DNA from: Candidatus Fibrimonadaceae bacterium
Lineage (GTDB): Bacteria > Fibrobacterota > Fibrobacteria > Fibrobacterales > Fibrobacteraceae
DNA: 62,432 nucleotides
Assembly: GCA_031281275.1 (NCBI GenBank)
Contig: JAITFP010000064.1
Location: 1-62,432, forward strand
Direction: 5' to 3'
The number at the start of each line of letters is the position of its first letter. Position 1 is the stretch's first letter. The notes beneath the pieces were generated by a model that searched no databases, had not been told where the DNA came from, and saw nothing but the letters and a program-made list of their open reading frames with translations. The position numbers were made by a program, and so were the translations under genes. Below, one piece after another: positions 1 to 8,189 of the stretch.

Positions 1-1775
1 ACAAGCTGGGTTCAAAAGAAAATGCCAATAAAGTTTGCAAAGAGGCGCAATGCCTTGCGGTAATAGGCAGGAAAGTGAGCGCAGCTTATGTAGGGCAAGC
101 GAGGGTAGGTAGATTTGATAACAAATTGACCATATTCATGGAATTGTACAACAGTGCAAGCGGCACCTTAGTTTCTTCTTTCACAGGCGAGGCAAGAGAC
201 CTATCCGGCTTGCTAGATGTGCTAGACAAAAAAGCACCTGAAATGTTTGGCAAACTTCCTGGAGTTTCCAGTGTGAAATCCCAATCTTCATCGGTGGAAG
301 GCGGCATAAGCGGTTTGCAGAAAGCGACTTCTTATGAGACTGACGAAGAGAAACAGTACGTTGTAAATTTAAGCACCGAACCCTCCGGTGCATTTATGAG
401 CTTTGACGGAGTTCCAGCAACCAGCTGCCCCAAAACTCCCTGCAAGGCAGAGTTAGCTGGAGGTAATGTTCGCATAGTGGCGGCATTGGAGCAGTACGAA
501 AGGGCAGACACAACTGTCTTGATAAAGCAGAACAGGCAAAACATAAGCATCAAGCTAAAACCCAGTTTCGGCGTTTTGGAGATAAAGCCTGCTTATTTAG
601 AAAGTATAGGCAGCGATAAGCCGTGGGATTTGTCGATAAATGGCAAGCTCTACTCATTGCTCTATTCCTTAGGCGAAATCAATCTTTCCCCGAACAAATA
701 TTCTGTTAAGCTGAGTCACGAGTGCTATGAGGATATAGATTTTAATGCAGGAATAAACAAGGGGAGCCGCGAAGTTTTTGATATGTCAGGCTACATAACG
801 CTTAAGAAGGGAGGTTTGGCATTGAGCGCGGAAAGGAATGGCGAGCCTGTTAGTGAACCTGTTTTTGTGAATGATAAGCAGGTTGGAGAAACGCCATTCA
901 GCGGTTCCGTTCCATTGTGCGCAAAAATTGAGATTGGGAGTGGCAGAGAGCTAGTTGATGTGAAATTGAAATACAAAGAGAAAGTCAAGCATACGCATCG
1001 TTTAGAGTCAGCCCCAAATCCAGACCAGGACCCAGTTTTTGCCCCAATTCCAACTCCAGCCCCAGAACCAAAGCAAGTTCCAGAGTCAGAGTCAGATTCA
1101 GATTTAGTTGGTCTTTACTATAACCTTTCTTTTTATATACCAAGTATTACAAGTTTTTATGAATATAAAAATCAAGAACTCAAATGGAACGGATTAACTG
1201 TTATATTTGGAGCCGATGCAATAGTCGAAAATAATAACAGTTTTGGCTTATTTTTTGGCTTAGGAGGTTTTGGGGAAAGTTCAGGTTTGATGAAGACCGG
1301 TATTCAGGAAATTCTTGCAGGAGCGGATGCAAAAAAACTATTTTGGTTGTCAAGACGAGCTGCCATGCGAATTGCCATACCTGTATCGCTTGGTCTTGTT
1401 TGGCGAGGGCAATTTGCAGATATTGAAAATAGGCTTGTAGCCGAATTTATAAATGAACCTAAATTTTTGCAGGAATCGGAAGATTATTTAAATGGAAGCC
1501 GGAATATGTTTAAACACAATATTGATCTTATGCCAGCAGTGGATTTGCAAGTTTTTATTGGCAAATTGTCTCTGTATGTGGGTTATATGTATCGTGCAAC
1601 CTTATCTAGCGATTGGGGGTTTGAGTATAAAATTCTTGGAAAATACTATGATAAAGATGATTGGGGAAACCATTATAGCGTTCCAGATAAATATGATCCG
1701 CTCAAAAACTCAAAAGAAGAAGTTTTTGGAATTCCTGGAACATTTAGATTTGGCATAAAATATAAAGCTGAATAA
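1..1775 (+). CDS. TolB-N/CsgG-like, PEGA-domain outer-membrane protein (5' end outside window)
   Basis: The reading frame is open from base 3, so the gene is cut by the window edge; the GTG at 75 is an internal codon. The first residues (KLGSKENANKVCKEAQC) align with the middle of the complete paralogues at 25251 and 28331, which start with a signal peptide and a TolB-N/CsgG-like domain. After this come PEGA-like segments (one reading VNLSTEPSGAFMSFDG, about 95-165 counted from base 75), then a proline-rich linker (around base 1020-1100). The last ~220 residues alternate aromatic and glycine residues like an outer-membrane beta-barrel and end in KYKAE. Family knowledge suggests a periplasmic sensor or assembly factor tied to the outer membrane. 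The barrel assignment is inference. Unlike its paralogues it has no overlapping lipoprotein gene downstream. Confidence 0.75.
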   Translation, partial: KLGSKENANKVCKEAQCLAVIGRKVSAAYVGQARVGRFDNKLTIFMELYNSASGTLVSSFTGEARDLSGLLDVLDKKAPEMFGKLPGVSSVKSQSSSVEGGISGLQKATSYETDEEKQYVVNLSTEPSGAFMSFDGVPATSCPKTPCKAELAGGNVRIVAALEQYERADTTVLIKQNRQNISIKLKPSFGVLEIKPAYLESIGSDKPWDLSINGKLYSLLYSLGEINLSPNKYSVKLSHECYEDIDFNAGINKGSREVFDMSGYITLKKGGLALSAERNGEPVSEPVFVNDKQVGETPFSGSVPLCAKIEIGSGRELVDVKLKYKEKVKHTHRLESAPNPDQDPVFAPIPTPAPEPKQVPESESDSDLVGLYYNLSFYIPSITSFYEYKNQELKWNGLTVIFGADAIVENNNSFGLFFGLGGFGESSGLMKTGIQEILAGADAKKLFWLSRRAAMRIAIPVSLGLVWRGQFADIENRLVAEFINEPKFLQESEDYLNGSRNMFKHNIDLMPAVDLQVFIGKLSLYVGYMYRATLSSDWGFEYKILGKYYDKDDWGNHYSVPDKYDPLKNSKEEVFGIPGTFRFGIKYKAE

Positions 1776-1780
1776 TTATC

Positions 1781-1786
1781 TATATT
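1781..1786 (+). promoter_or_regulatory. -10 element before the DUF4116 island
   Basis: TATATT preceded by ATC, matching the element seen throughout the window. The first island gene starts at 1820 behind a ribosome site (AGGAG), so its leader would be about 27 bases. I see no good TTGACA 17 bases upstream. Confidence 0.4.
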
Positions 1787-1819
1787 ATACCAAGACGTGT
1801 ACTAATATAGGAGAATAAA

Positions 1820-3298
1820 ATGAAAAAAACTGAAGCTCGTGTTTTGACAACCGAAGAAGAGAGTTCTTTGACTGAACTCTGCCTTAAAACGATTAAGACA
1901 AATGACCGAATGTTTCGATTTGTGCCAAAAAAGCTCATGACCAGTGAAATATGCCTTGAAGCGGTTAATAAGAATGGCGAAATGCTTCTGCATGTGCCTG
2001 AAGCTCTCAAAACAGCGGAAATGTGCGATATAGCGGTTAAGCAGGTTGGTACAATTTTACTTGAGCATATACCACAGGCTTTCAAAACAGAGGAATTATG
2101 TTTAGAAGGATTAAAATATAATTTTAGCAATGCGCTTGAATTTGTGCCAAAAAATCTCAGGACTGCGAAAATCTGCCTAGAAGCGGTTAAGCAGAATGGC
2201 GAAATGCTTAGAGATGTGCCGGTAGCTCTCAAAACGGCTGAAATGTGCTTTGATGCGGTTAAGAGCAATGGAGAAGCACTTCAATATGTGCCAGAAAAAT
2301 TCAAGAATTATGAGCTTTGCCTAGAAGCGGTTAAGAATAGTGGCGAGGTACTTCAATTTGTGCCAGAAAAATTAAAGACTGGGGAGCTTTGCCTAGAGGC
2401 GGTTAATAACAGTGGCACTGCGCTTCAATATGTTCCAGAAGAATTAAAGACAAAAGAACTCTGCTATAAAGCTGTTGAGAGAGATGCTCGCTCATTTCAA
2501 TATGCACCAGAAAAATTCAAGACAGAGGAGCTTTACAATAACGCCGTTGTGAATATGCCGTATTCTTCTAGCGAATTTTTTAAATATGTGCCGAAAAAAT
2601 TCAAAACACGAAAATTTTGCCTTGCGGTACTTAATCATAACGGTATTGCGCTTGAGTTTGTGCCAAAAGACCTCAAGACTGCAAAATTCTGCCTTGAAGC
2701 GGTTAAAAGCAATGGTCAAGCTCTCCAACACGTGCCAAAAAATTTCAGAACTACAAAGCTCTGCTTAGAAGCGGTTAAGCAAAATGGCTATGCGCTTCAA
2801 TACGTGCCAAAAAATCTCAGAACTAAAAAACTCTGCCTAGAAGCGGTTAAGAGCAATAGCCATGCCCTTCAATATGTGCCAGAAAAGTTGAAAACTGAGG
2901 AGCTTTGCCTTGAAGTACTTAAAAAGGCGTTTAAATATATACCAAAAAAAATCAAGACAGCCGAACTCTGCCTTACGGTTGTCAAGGATTATGGTCTTGC
3001 GCTTCAATATGTACCGGAAACCCTCAAAACCGCCGAACTCTGCCTTGTAGCCATTGAAGATGATGGACTTGCGCTTCAATATGTGCCAGAAGCCTTCAAG
3101 ACCGCAGAACTCTGCTTGGAAGCGGTTAATAAAAATATCAGTGCTATTGAATATGTGCCAAAAGCCCTGAAGACGGCGGAATTTTTTATTGAAGCAGCCA
3201 AGAAAAATATCTATGTGCTTGATTTTGTTCCAAAAACCACTCGAGAAGATGTTTTAATAATGTATTGGAGCACCTTTAACAGTGGAATTTCGGGCTAA
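1820..3298 (+). CDS. DUF4116 repeat protein
   Basis: A 492-residue protein made almost only of about 19 tandem units of ~23 residues, consensus VPxxLKTxELCLEAVKxNGxAL, which matches the DUF4116 family. It has no signal peptide, membrane segment or other domain, so it is probably cytoplasmic. The regular pattern suggests an alpha-helical solenoid of two short helices per unit, as in other binding repeats (inference). The start ATG has AGGAG 8 bases upstream. It is the first gene of the island and is separated from the next by 82 T-rich bases with a second promoter-like element. The function of the family is unknown; a binding or scaffold role is a guess. Confidence 0.9.
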   Translation: MKKTEARVLTTEEESSLTELCLKTIKTNDRMFRFVPKKLMTSEICLEAVNKNGEMLLHVPEALKTAEMCDIAVKQVGTILLEHIPQAFKTEELCLEGLKYNFSNALEFVPKNLRTAKICLEAVKQNGEMLRDVPVALKTAEMCFDAVKSNGEALQYVPEKFKNYELCLEAVKNSGEVLQFVPEKLKTGELCLEAVNNSGTALQYVPEELKTKELCYKAVERDARSFQYAPEKFKTEELYNNAVVNMPYSSSEFFKYVPKKFKTRKFCLAVLNHNGIALEFVPKDLKTAKFCLEAVKSNGQALQHVPKNFRTTKLCLEAVKQNGYALQYVPKNLRTKKLCLEAVKSNSHALQYVPEKLKTEELCLEVLKKAFKYIPKKIKTAELCLTVVKDYGLALQYVPETLKTAELCLVAIEDDGLALQYVPEAFKTAELCLEAVNKNISAIEYVPKALKTAEFFIEAAKKNIYVLDFVPKTTREDVLIMYWSTFNSGISG

Positions 3299-3363
3299 AA
3301 TCAAGAATTTTACATATTTTTAATTTTTTTTTACTTTTTTTTACCTTTTTTCAAAAAAGTGTT

Positions 3364-3369
3364 TATATT
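3364..3369 (+). promoter_or_regulatory. -10-like element before the FISUMP-DUF4116 gene
   Basis: TATATT 11 bases before the ATG at 3381, in an otherwise T-rich spacer (3299-3362) with runs of 8-9 T. No ribosome site lies between it and the start, which suggests a very short leader. Confidence 0.4.
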
Positions 3370-3380
3370 CATATCAAAAT

Positions 3381-4244
3381 ATGGCTATGAAAGATACTTT
3401 CACCGATCCAAGAGACGGCAAGGAATATAAAACCGTGAAAATAGGCGAGCAAGTTTGGATGGCTCAAAATTTGGCTTATGTAACCAGAGGCAGCAGGTGC
3501 AGCAAATATTACGACAACGATGTCACCAATGGCGACAGGTACGGCTTGCTTTACGATTGGGACACTGCAATTAGTGCTTGCCCCCCTAATTGGCATTTGC
3601 CAAGCTATGAGGAATGGCAAACACTTGTGGATTTCGCAGGTGGCAAAGAAATTGCCGGAAAAAAGCTCAAATCCCAAAGCGGTTGGGATAATTGCAAAGA
3701 CAAAACTGGTAATGGCACTGATGACTTTGGATTTTCTGCCTTGCCGAGTGGTTTCGCTTTAGAAGAATCAGTTCATCGCAAGTACCTAGGTATTTGGTGG
3801 ACTTCTAGCTTGCACGACAGTAATAGTGCATACGGTTTGAGAATGGTGAATTCCAACGATAGCGCAACGATAATCGATGCATTTAGAACCACCTTGTTCA
3901 ATGTTCGCTGCATACAAGATGACTACATCATGGGGCAAGAAGAACTGCACCTAGAAGCCGTTAAACGTGATGGCAAGGCACTTAAATATGTTCCAGAAAA
4001 TCTGAAGACTGAGGATATGTGCTTTGAAGCGGTAAAGAATTGGACTGATGACTATTTTCATTATATGTTTTTTGAACCTACTGCTAATGTCTGGAAAATT
4101 AACCGTTTGCAGGGTATATTTGAATATATTCCAGAAAAATTCAAAGCGGCTACGGTTGAACGCTGCCTTAAAACTATGAATGAAGCTGTTGAGAAAACTA
4201 GCGATGCATTAAATATGTGCCTGGACCCCTTTCCTTATAAATGA
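3381..4244 (+). CDS. FISUMP domain fused to DUF4116 repeats, no signal peptide
   Basis: 287 residues. Residues ~5-185 are a FISUMP domain with the usual landmarks: FTDPRDGKEYKTVKIG, QVWMAQNLAY, YGLLYDWDTA, WHLPSYEEW, GFSALPSG, WWTSS and a final FNVRCIQD. The chain then runs straight into DUF4116 repeats (EELHLEAVKRDGKALKYVP and further, more degraded units). The join falls inside a repeat unit, so this looks like a fusion, not a designed linker. Most described FISUMP proteins are exported; this one begins MAMKDTF with no signal sequence, so it should stay in the cytoplasm. ATG at 3387 is an alternative start. Downstream gene follows after 10 bases with AGGTG as ribosome site. Confidence 0.85.
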   Translation: MAMKDTFTDPRDGKEYKTVKIGEQVWMAQNLAYVTRGSRCSKYYDNDVTNGDRYGLLYDWDTAISACPPNWHLPSYEEWQTLVDFAGGKEIAGKKLKSQSGWDNCKDKTGNGTDDFGFSALPSGFALEESVHRKYLGIWWTSSLHDSNSAYGLRMVNSNDSATIIDAFRTTLFNVRCIQDDYIMGQEELHLEAVKRDGKALKYVPENLKTEDMCFEAVKNWTDDYFHYMFFEPTANVWKINRLQGIFEYIPEKFKAATVERCLKTMNEAVEKTSDALNMCLDPFPYK

Positions 4245-4254
4245 GGTGAACAAA

Positions 4255-5355
4255 ATGAAAAAGCAACAAAAAAACAAAAGCACTTTCACCGACCCAAGAG
4301 ATGGCAAGGTATATAAAACCGTGAAAATAGGCAACCAGGTTTGGTTGGCAGAAAATTTGGCTTATGATGCCGAAGGCAGCAAATGCTATGATAATGACGA
4401 AAGCAACGGAAAAAAATATGGCAGGCTTTATGATTGGGAAACTGCTATGAAAGCCTGCCCAAAAGGTTGGCATTTGCCAAGCATAGAAGAAGTGGAAACG
4501 CTTATTAGTTTCGCAGGTGGCGATGAGATTGCTTGGGATAAACTTAAAGCGAAAAACAATTGGGAATTTGGAGGGGAATCGGACAATGGCACGGACAATT
4601 ACGGCTTTGCGGCTATGCCTGGCGGTTTTGGCAGAGCCGATGACAGTTTCACCCTTGCTGGTGCTGCAGGATGCTGGTGGATTGCTAAAAAACGGGATGC
4701 TAATTATGCTTACAATTGGGGTATAAGCTTATTCGATCTGGAGGTCAAACGCTCCGCAGATAAATCTTCGAACTTGTTTAGCGTTCGTTGCATACAAGAC
4801 TACGACCCTAAAAGCACTTTCACCGACCCAAGGGACGGCAAGGTGTATAAAACCGTAAAAATAGGTGAGCAAGTTTGGATGGCAGAAAATTTGGCTTATG
4901 AAGCCGAAGGCAGTGTATGCTGTGATGTAAAATACGGAAGGCTATATCACTGGGACACCGCTATGAAATCTTGCCCCGAAGGTTGGCATTTGCCGAGCAA
5001 GGAAGAGTGGCAAACGCTTTTTGATTTTGTAGGAGGTATGAAAATTGCTGGAAAAAAATTGAAAGCAACGAGCGGATGGGATGAACACGATGGAAAATCA
5101 GGAGACGGCACTGACGATTTTGGCTTTGCAGCTCTGCCGGGCGGTTATGGCGATAGCGATCCCGATAGCAATCGCTGGTGTCCTTCTTCTGAAGGCTATT
5201 ACGGCGAATGGTGGACTAGTGATTCCCAAGAATATGAAGGTGTTGTTAGAGGTGTAATTCGCTATATGGAATGCACCTCAAACAGAATAGGTCGTAGCGT
5301 TGCACTGAATCAATTTAAGATGTTTAGCGTTCGTTGCTTGCGGAGTACAAAATGA
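4255..5355 (+). CDS. Double FISUMP-domain protein, no signal peptide
   Basis: 366 residues with two complete FISUMP domains in tandem, each starting STFTDPRDGKVYKTVKIG and ending FSVRC(I/L). The two halves are much alike in DNA as well (about 4280 and 4804), so the gene probably arose by internal duplication. I chose ATG 4255 because AGGTG (4244-4248) sits 6 bases upstream; an in-frame GTG at 4246 would overlap that site. There is no export signal. The last base of the stop is shared with the ATGA overlap into the next gene at 5352, so translation is probably coupled. FISUMP domains have no proven biochemical role; they resemble C-type-lectin/FGE-like folds only by general pattern. Confidence 0.88.
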   Translation: MKKQQKNKSTFTDPRDGKVYKTVKIGNQVWLAENLAYDAEGSKCYDNDESNGKKYGRLYDWETAMKACPKGWHLPSIEEVETLISFAGGDEIAWDKLKAKNNWEFGGESDNGTDNYGFAAMPGGFGRADDSFTLAGAAGCWWIAKKRDANYAYNWGISLFDLEVKRSADKSSNLFSVRCIQDYDPKSTFTDPRDGKVYKTVKIGEQVWMAENLAYEAEGSVCCDVKYGRLYHWDTAMKSCPEGWHLPSKEEWQTLFDFVGGMKIAGKKLKATSGWDEHDGKSGDGTDDFGFAALPGGYGDSDPDSNRWCPSSEGYYGEWWTSDSQEYEGVVRGVIRYMECTSNRIGRSVALNQFKMFSVRCLRSTK

Positions 5356-7277
5356 AAAAAAAGAAAGTTGAAAATCCTATCTGGCCTCCACCGCCCGTAA
5401 CAAAGGAAGAGGTAGAAAAGCTGGTGGATGAAAATATGCATTTTGTTTGGGAAATTGCAAAGCAATATAAAGAAAAGGAAGAAAATAAAGATATACCTGT
5501 ATCCCTTTTTGTGGAGCTAGGAACAAAGGTATTAATTGAAACCATAGAAAGCAATTGTTTCTTTTCAGAAGCTTTTGTAAGCGGTATAAAGGATTTTGTA
5601 GGTTTGCTTGCACCGTTTATGCACAAACTCTCAAAATTGAATGACCCAGCCAAAAAAGCGAAGCTATGCCTTAAATTTGTTAAGGAAAATTGGCAGGAGA
5701 ATGTGCTTAAAGATGTGCCAAAAGAATTAAGAACAGCACGGCTCTGCAATGTAGCAATTAAACAAAAGGGTAGGTCACTTGAAGATGTGCCAGAAAACCT
5801 CAAATCTGCGCGGCTCTGCCTAGAAGCGGTTAAGCAAAATGGCTATGCGCTTCAATATGTGCCACCAAAGTTACGAACTTATGAAATGTGGCTTATAGCA
5901 GTTAAACAGTCAGGCAGCTTGCTTGAACATACGCCAGACAACTTAAAAATTACGGAACTCTGCTTAGAAGCGGTTAAAAGCAGTGGCATTGCGCTTAAAT
6001 ATGTGCCTGACGACTTAAAGAACGCGGAACTCTGCCTAGAAGCGGTGAAGAAGCATGGCTATGCACTTGAATATGTGCCAGACAACTTAAAGAACACGGA
6101 ACTCTGCCTAGAAGCGGTTAAGCAGGAAGGCGAAGCACTTGAATTTGTACCAGACAACTTAAAGACTGCGGAACTCTGCTTAGAAGCGGTTAAAAAATAT
6201 GGTACTGCGCTTCAATTTGTGCCAGAAAAGTTGAAAAATGAGGAACTTTGTCTTACTGCACTTGGCTTTTATAAAGAGTATGATGAATTTAGCCTTGGTT
6301 CTCAGATTGACAGCTTTGCGCTTCAATATGTGCCAAAAAAAATCAAAACAACTGAATTCTATCTCAAAATAATTAAACGGAACGGCAGCATAATTACAAA
6401 AATACCAAAAGCACTCAGAACGCCCGAAGCCTATCTTGAAGCGGTTAAACAAGATGGAACTTTGCTTACATGTGTACCAAAAAAACTCAGAACTTATGAA
6501 ATGTACCTAATGGCGGTTAAGCATTATGGCGAGATGCTTAAATATGTGCCAGAAACACAAAGGGATAAGAAACTCTGCCTAGAGGCGGTTAAGCAAAATG
6601 GCGAAGCCCTTGAATATGTGCCAAAAAACTTAAAGACAGTGAAACTCTGCCTAGAAGCGGTTAAGCAAGAGAGCAGGGCACTTAAATATGTACCAGAAAC
6701 CCTTAAAACAGCCAAATTCTGCCTTGAAGCGATTCCCATTAATCACAATGCGGGTCACAATATATTTGAATATGTACCAGAATCCATAAAAACAGAGGAA
6801 TTTTATTTTGAAGTGATTAAGAAAAGTGGCGGTTATCTTCAACAAGTGCCAGAAGCCTTTAAATCTGCCAAAATCTGCAATGAGGCGGTTAAGCAGTATG
6901 GTTGTGTGCTTGAATATGTGCCAGAGAAACTCAAAACTGCGGAAATGTGCCTTGAAGCGGTCAAGCAAAATTTCTATGCGCTTGCCGATGTACCAAAAAA
7001 ACTCAGGACTTATGAAATATGCCTTATTGCAATTAAAAAGAGTAATTGGTATGGTATACTTTACCGTGTACCAAAAAAACTGAGAACCGCGCAGCTTTGC
7101 CTTGAGGCAGTTAAGCGGGATGGCTGGGCACTTGTCTATGTGCCAAAAAACCTAAAAACTGTGGAGCTTTGCATTCAAGCATTTGAGCAGGCTCAGGATA
7201 TTAAATTGCTCAAATATGTGCCGAGAAATCTTAAAAAGGAGGTTCAAAATGCAGTGCAAAAAGGAAGCAAAATATAA
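5352..7277 (+). CDS. Sigma-70 region 2-like fragment fused to DUF4116 repeats
   Basis: 641 residues. The start ATG overlaps the previous stop as ATGA; the longer frame beginning at 5334 lacks support. Residues ~15-65 (TKEEVEKLVDENMHFVWEIAKQ to VLIETIES) align with the sigma region 2.1-2.2 sequence of the next gene at 7249 but are shorter and more degraded. The remainder is about 20 DUF4116 units, with small insertions near residues 310 and 480. The protein ends VPRNLKKEVQNAVQKGSKI, and its 3' end overlaps the next gene by 29 bases. No signal peptide. The sigma-like start is inference from alignment by eye; the repeat assignment is strong. Confidence 0.82.
   Translation: MKKKKVENPIWPPPPVTKEEVEKLVDENMHFVWEIAKQYKEKEENKDIPVSLFVELGTKVLIETIESNCFFSEAFVSGIKDFVGLLAPFMHKLSKLNDPAKKAKLCLKFVKENWQENVLKDVPKELRTARLCNVAIKQKGRSLEDVPENLKSARLCLEAVKQNGYALQYVPPKLRTYEMWLIAVKQSGSLLEHTPDNLKITELCLEAVKSSGIALKYVPDDLKNAELCLEAVKKHGYALEYVPDNLKNTELCLEAVKQEGEALEFVPDNLKTAELCLEAVKKYGTALQFVPEKLKNEELCLTALGFYKEYDEFSLGSQIDSFALQYVPKKIKTTEFYLKIIKRNGSIITKIPKALRTPEAYLEAVKQDGTLLTCVPKKLRTYEMYLMAVKHYGEMLKYVPETQRDKKLCLEAVKQNGEALEYVPKNLKTVKLCLEAVKQESRALKYVPETLKTAKFCLEAIPINHNAGHNIFEYVPESIKTEEFYFEVIKKSGGYLQQVPEAFKSAKICNEAVKQYGCVLEYVPEKLKTAEMCLEAVKQNFYALADVPKKLRTYEICLIAIKKSNWYGILYRVPKKLRTAQLCLEAVKRDGWALVYVPKNLKTVELCIQAFEQAQDIKLLKYVPRNLKKEVQNAVQKGSKI
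7228..7274 (+). repeat. Gene-junction repeat, copy 1
   Basis: The bases around this junction (ATCTTAAA, AGGAGGT, CAAAATGCA, GGAAGCAAAATA) recur at 9086-9125. Both copies hold the end of a DUF4116-type tail, an AGGAGG ribosome site and the ATG of the next gene. They look like seams where gene modules have been exchanged. Confidence 0.6.
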
Positions 7278-7584
7278 AGAAATTCCTCGATTGACAAGAG
7301 AAGAGGAACATCTTTTGTTGAAAAATAAAAATGACCCAGCAGCGCACAAAAAGCTGGTGGACACAAATATGGGTTTGGTTTTGAGAATGGCAGAGCTATA
7401 TAAATGCAAAGGAATCAAAATGTCTGTTCTTGTGGAAGCTGGGAAAAAGGGTTTAATAAAAGCCATAGAAACATTTGATTGCGAAAAGAGTAAGGATATT
7501 AAATTTATCGCTTATGCCGTTTGGTGGGTAATTAAGCATATACACCACGAGCGTATGTGGGGAAGGGCGAGGGTGGTAAAATGA
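7249..7584 (+). CDS. Stand-alone sigma-70 region 1.2-2 protein without regions 3 and 4
   Basis: 111 residues starting at ATG 7249 behind AAGGAGG. It aligns along its length with primary sigma factors: region 1.2 (IPRLTREEEHLLLKN), 2.1 (KKLVDTNMGLVLRMAELY), 2.2 (VLVEAGKKGLIKAIETFD) and 2.3-2.4 (IKFIAYAVWWVIKHIHHE). It then stops, so there is no region 3 or -35-binding region 4. In region 2.2 the residues that contact core polymerase in E. coli sigma-70 (D, Q, E, N, M in DLIQEGNIGLM) read V, E, A, K, I here, so normal core binding is doubtful. It overlaps both neighbours (29 and 4 bases), placing it firmly in the DUF4116/FISUMP operon. It could be a decoy, an anti-sigma-like protein or a domesticated fold. 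Confidence 0.85.
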   Translation: MQCKKEAKYKEIPRLTREEEHLLLKNKNDPAAHKKLVDTNMGLVLRMAELYKCKGIKMSVLVEAGKKGLIKAIETFDCEKSKDIKFIAYAVWWVIKHIHHERMWGRARVVK

Positions 7585-8189
7585 AAAAAACAAAAGAAAC
7601 TTTCACCGACCCAAGGGACGGCAGGGTATATAAAACCGTTAAGATAGGCGAGCAAATTTGGCTGGCAGAAAATCTGGCTTTTGATGCTCCTAGCAGCAAG
7701 TTTTACAAAAATGATGAGAGCAATGGCGAAATATACGGCAGACTATATAACTGGGAAACAGCTATGACGGTTAGCCCCCCTGGGTGGCATTTGCCAAGCA
7801 ATGAGGAATGGGATATTCTATACCGCTATGCAGACGGCAAAAGCGGCACAGAAAGCCCTTATATGAGCAAAACGGCAGGCAAACACCTTAAAGCGGCAAG
7901 CGGCTGGAACGTCAGCGAAAAAGGGCATAGCGGAAACGGCACAGACGATTTGGGCTTTACGGCTTTGCCGGGAGGCTATGGGTATCGCGGCGGAACTTTT
8001 GACGATATTGGCAATTATGCTCATTGGTGGAGCACTTCGGAGCGAAGCCGCTGTTTTGCCTATTACCGCGGTTTGGATTACGAAGATGATGAAGCCTATT
8101 GGGATATTTATCGCAAGTATTATTTTTTTAGTGTTCGTTGCATAAAAGATGATACCCCAAAAAAACAAGGAGGGCAAAATGATAGATGA
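7581..8189 (+). CDS. FISUMP domain protein, no signal peptide
   Basis: 202 residues, one FISUMP domain: TFTDPRDGRVYKTVKIG, IWLAENLAF, YGRLYNWETAM, WHLPSNEEW, GFTALPGGYG, WWSTS and FFSVRCIKD at the end. ATG 7581 forms an ATGA overlap with the stop of the sigma-like gene, so the two are translationally coupled. The frame can be extended to 7557 but without a ribosome site. No export signal. It ends with a short basic tail (PKKQGGQNDR), whose codons contain the AGGAGGG ribosome site for the next gene, with which it overlaps by 11 bases. Confidence 0.87.
   Translation: MKKTKETFTDPRDGRVYKTVKIGEQIWLAENLAFDAPSSKFYKNDESNGEIYGRLYNWETAMTVSPPGWHLPSNEEWDILYRYADGKSGTESPYMSKTAGKHLKAASGWNVSEKGHSGNGTDDLGFTALPGGYGYRGGTFDDIGNYAHWWSTSERSRCFAYYRGLDYEDDEAYWDIYRKYYFFSVRCIKDDTPKKQGGQNDR

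Noticed and set aside
7249..7584. Functional alternative sigma factor
   Set aside because: No region 4 and changed core-contact residues; called sigma-like only.
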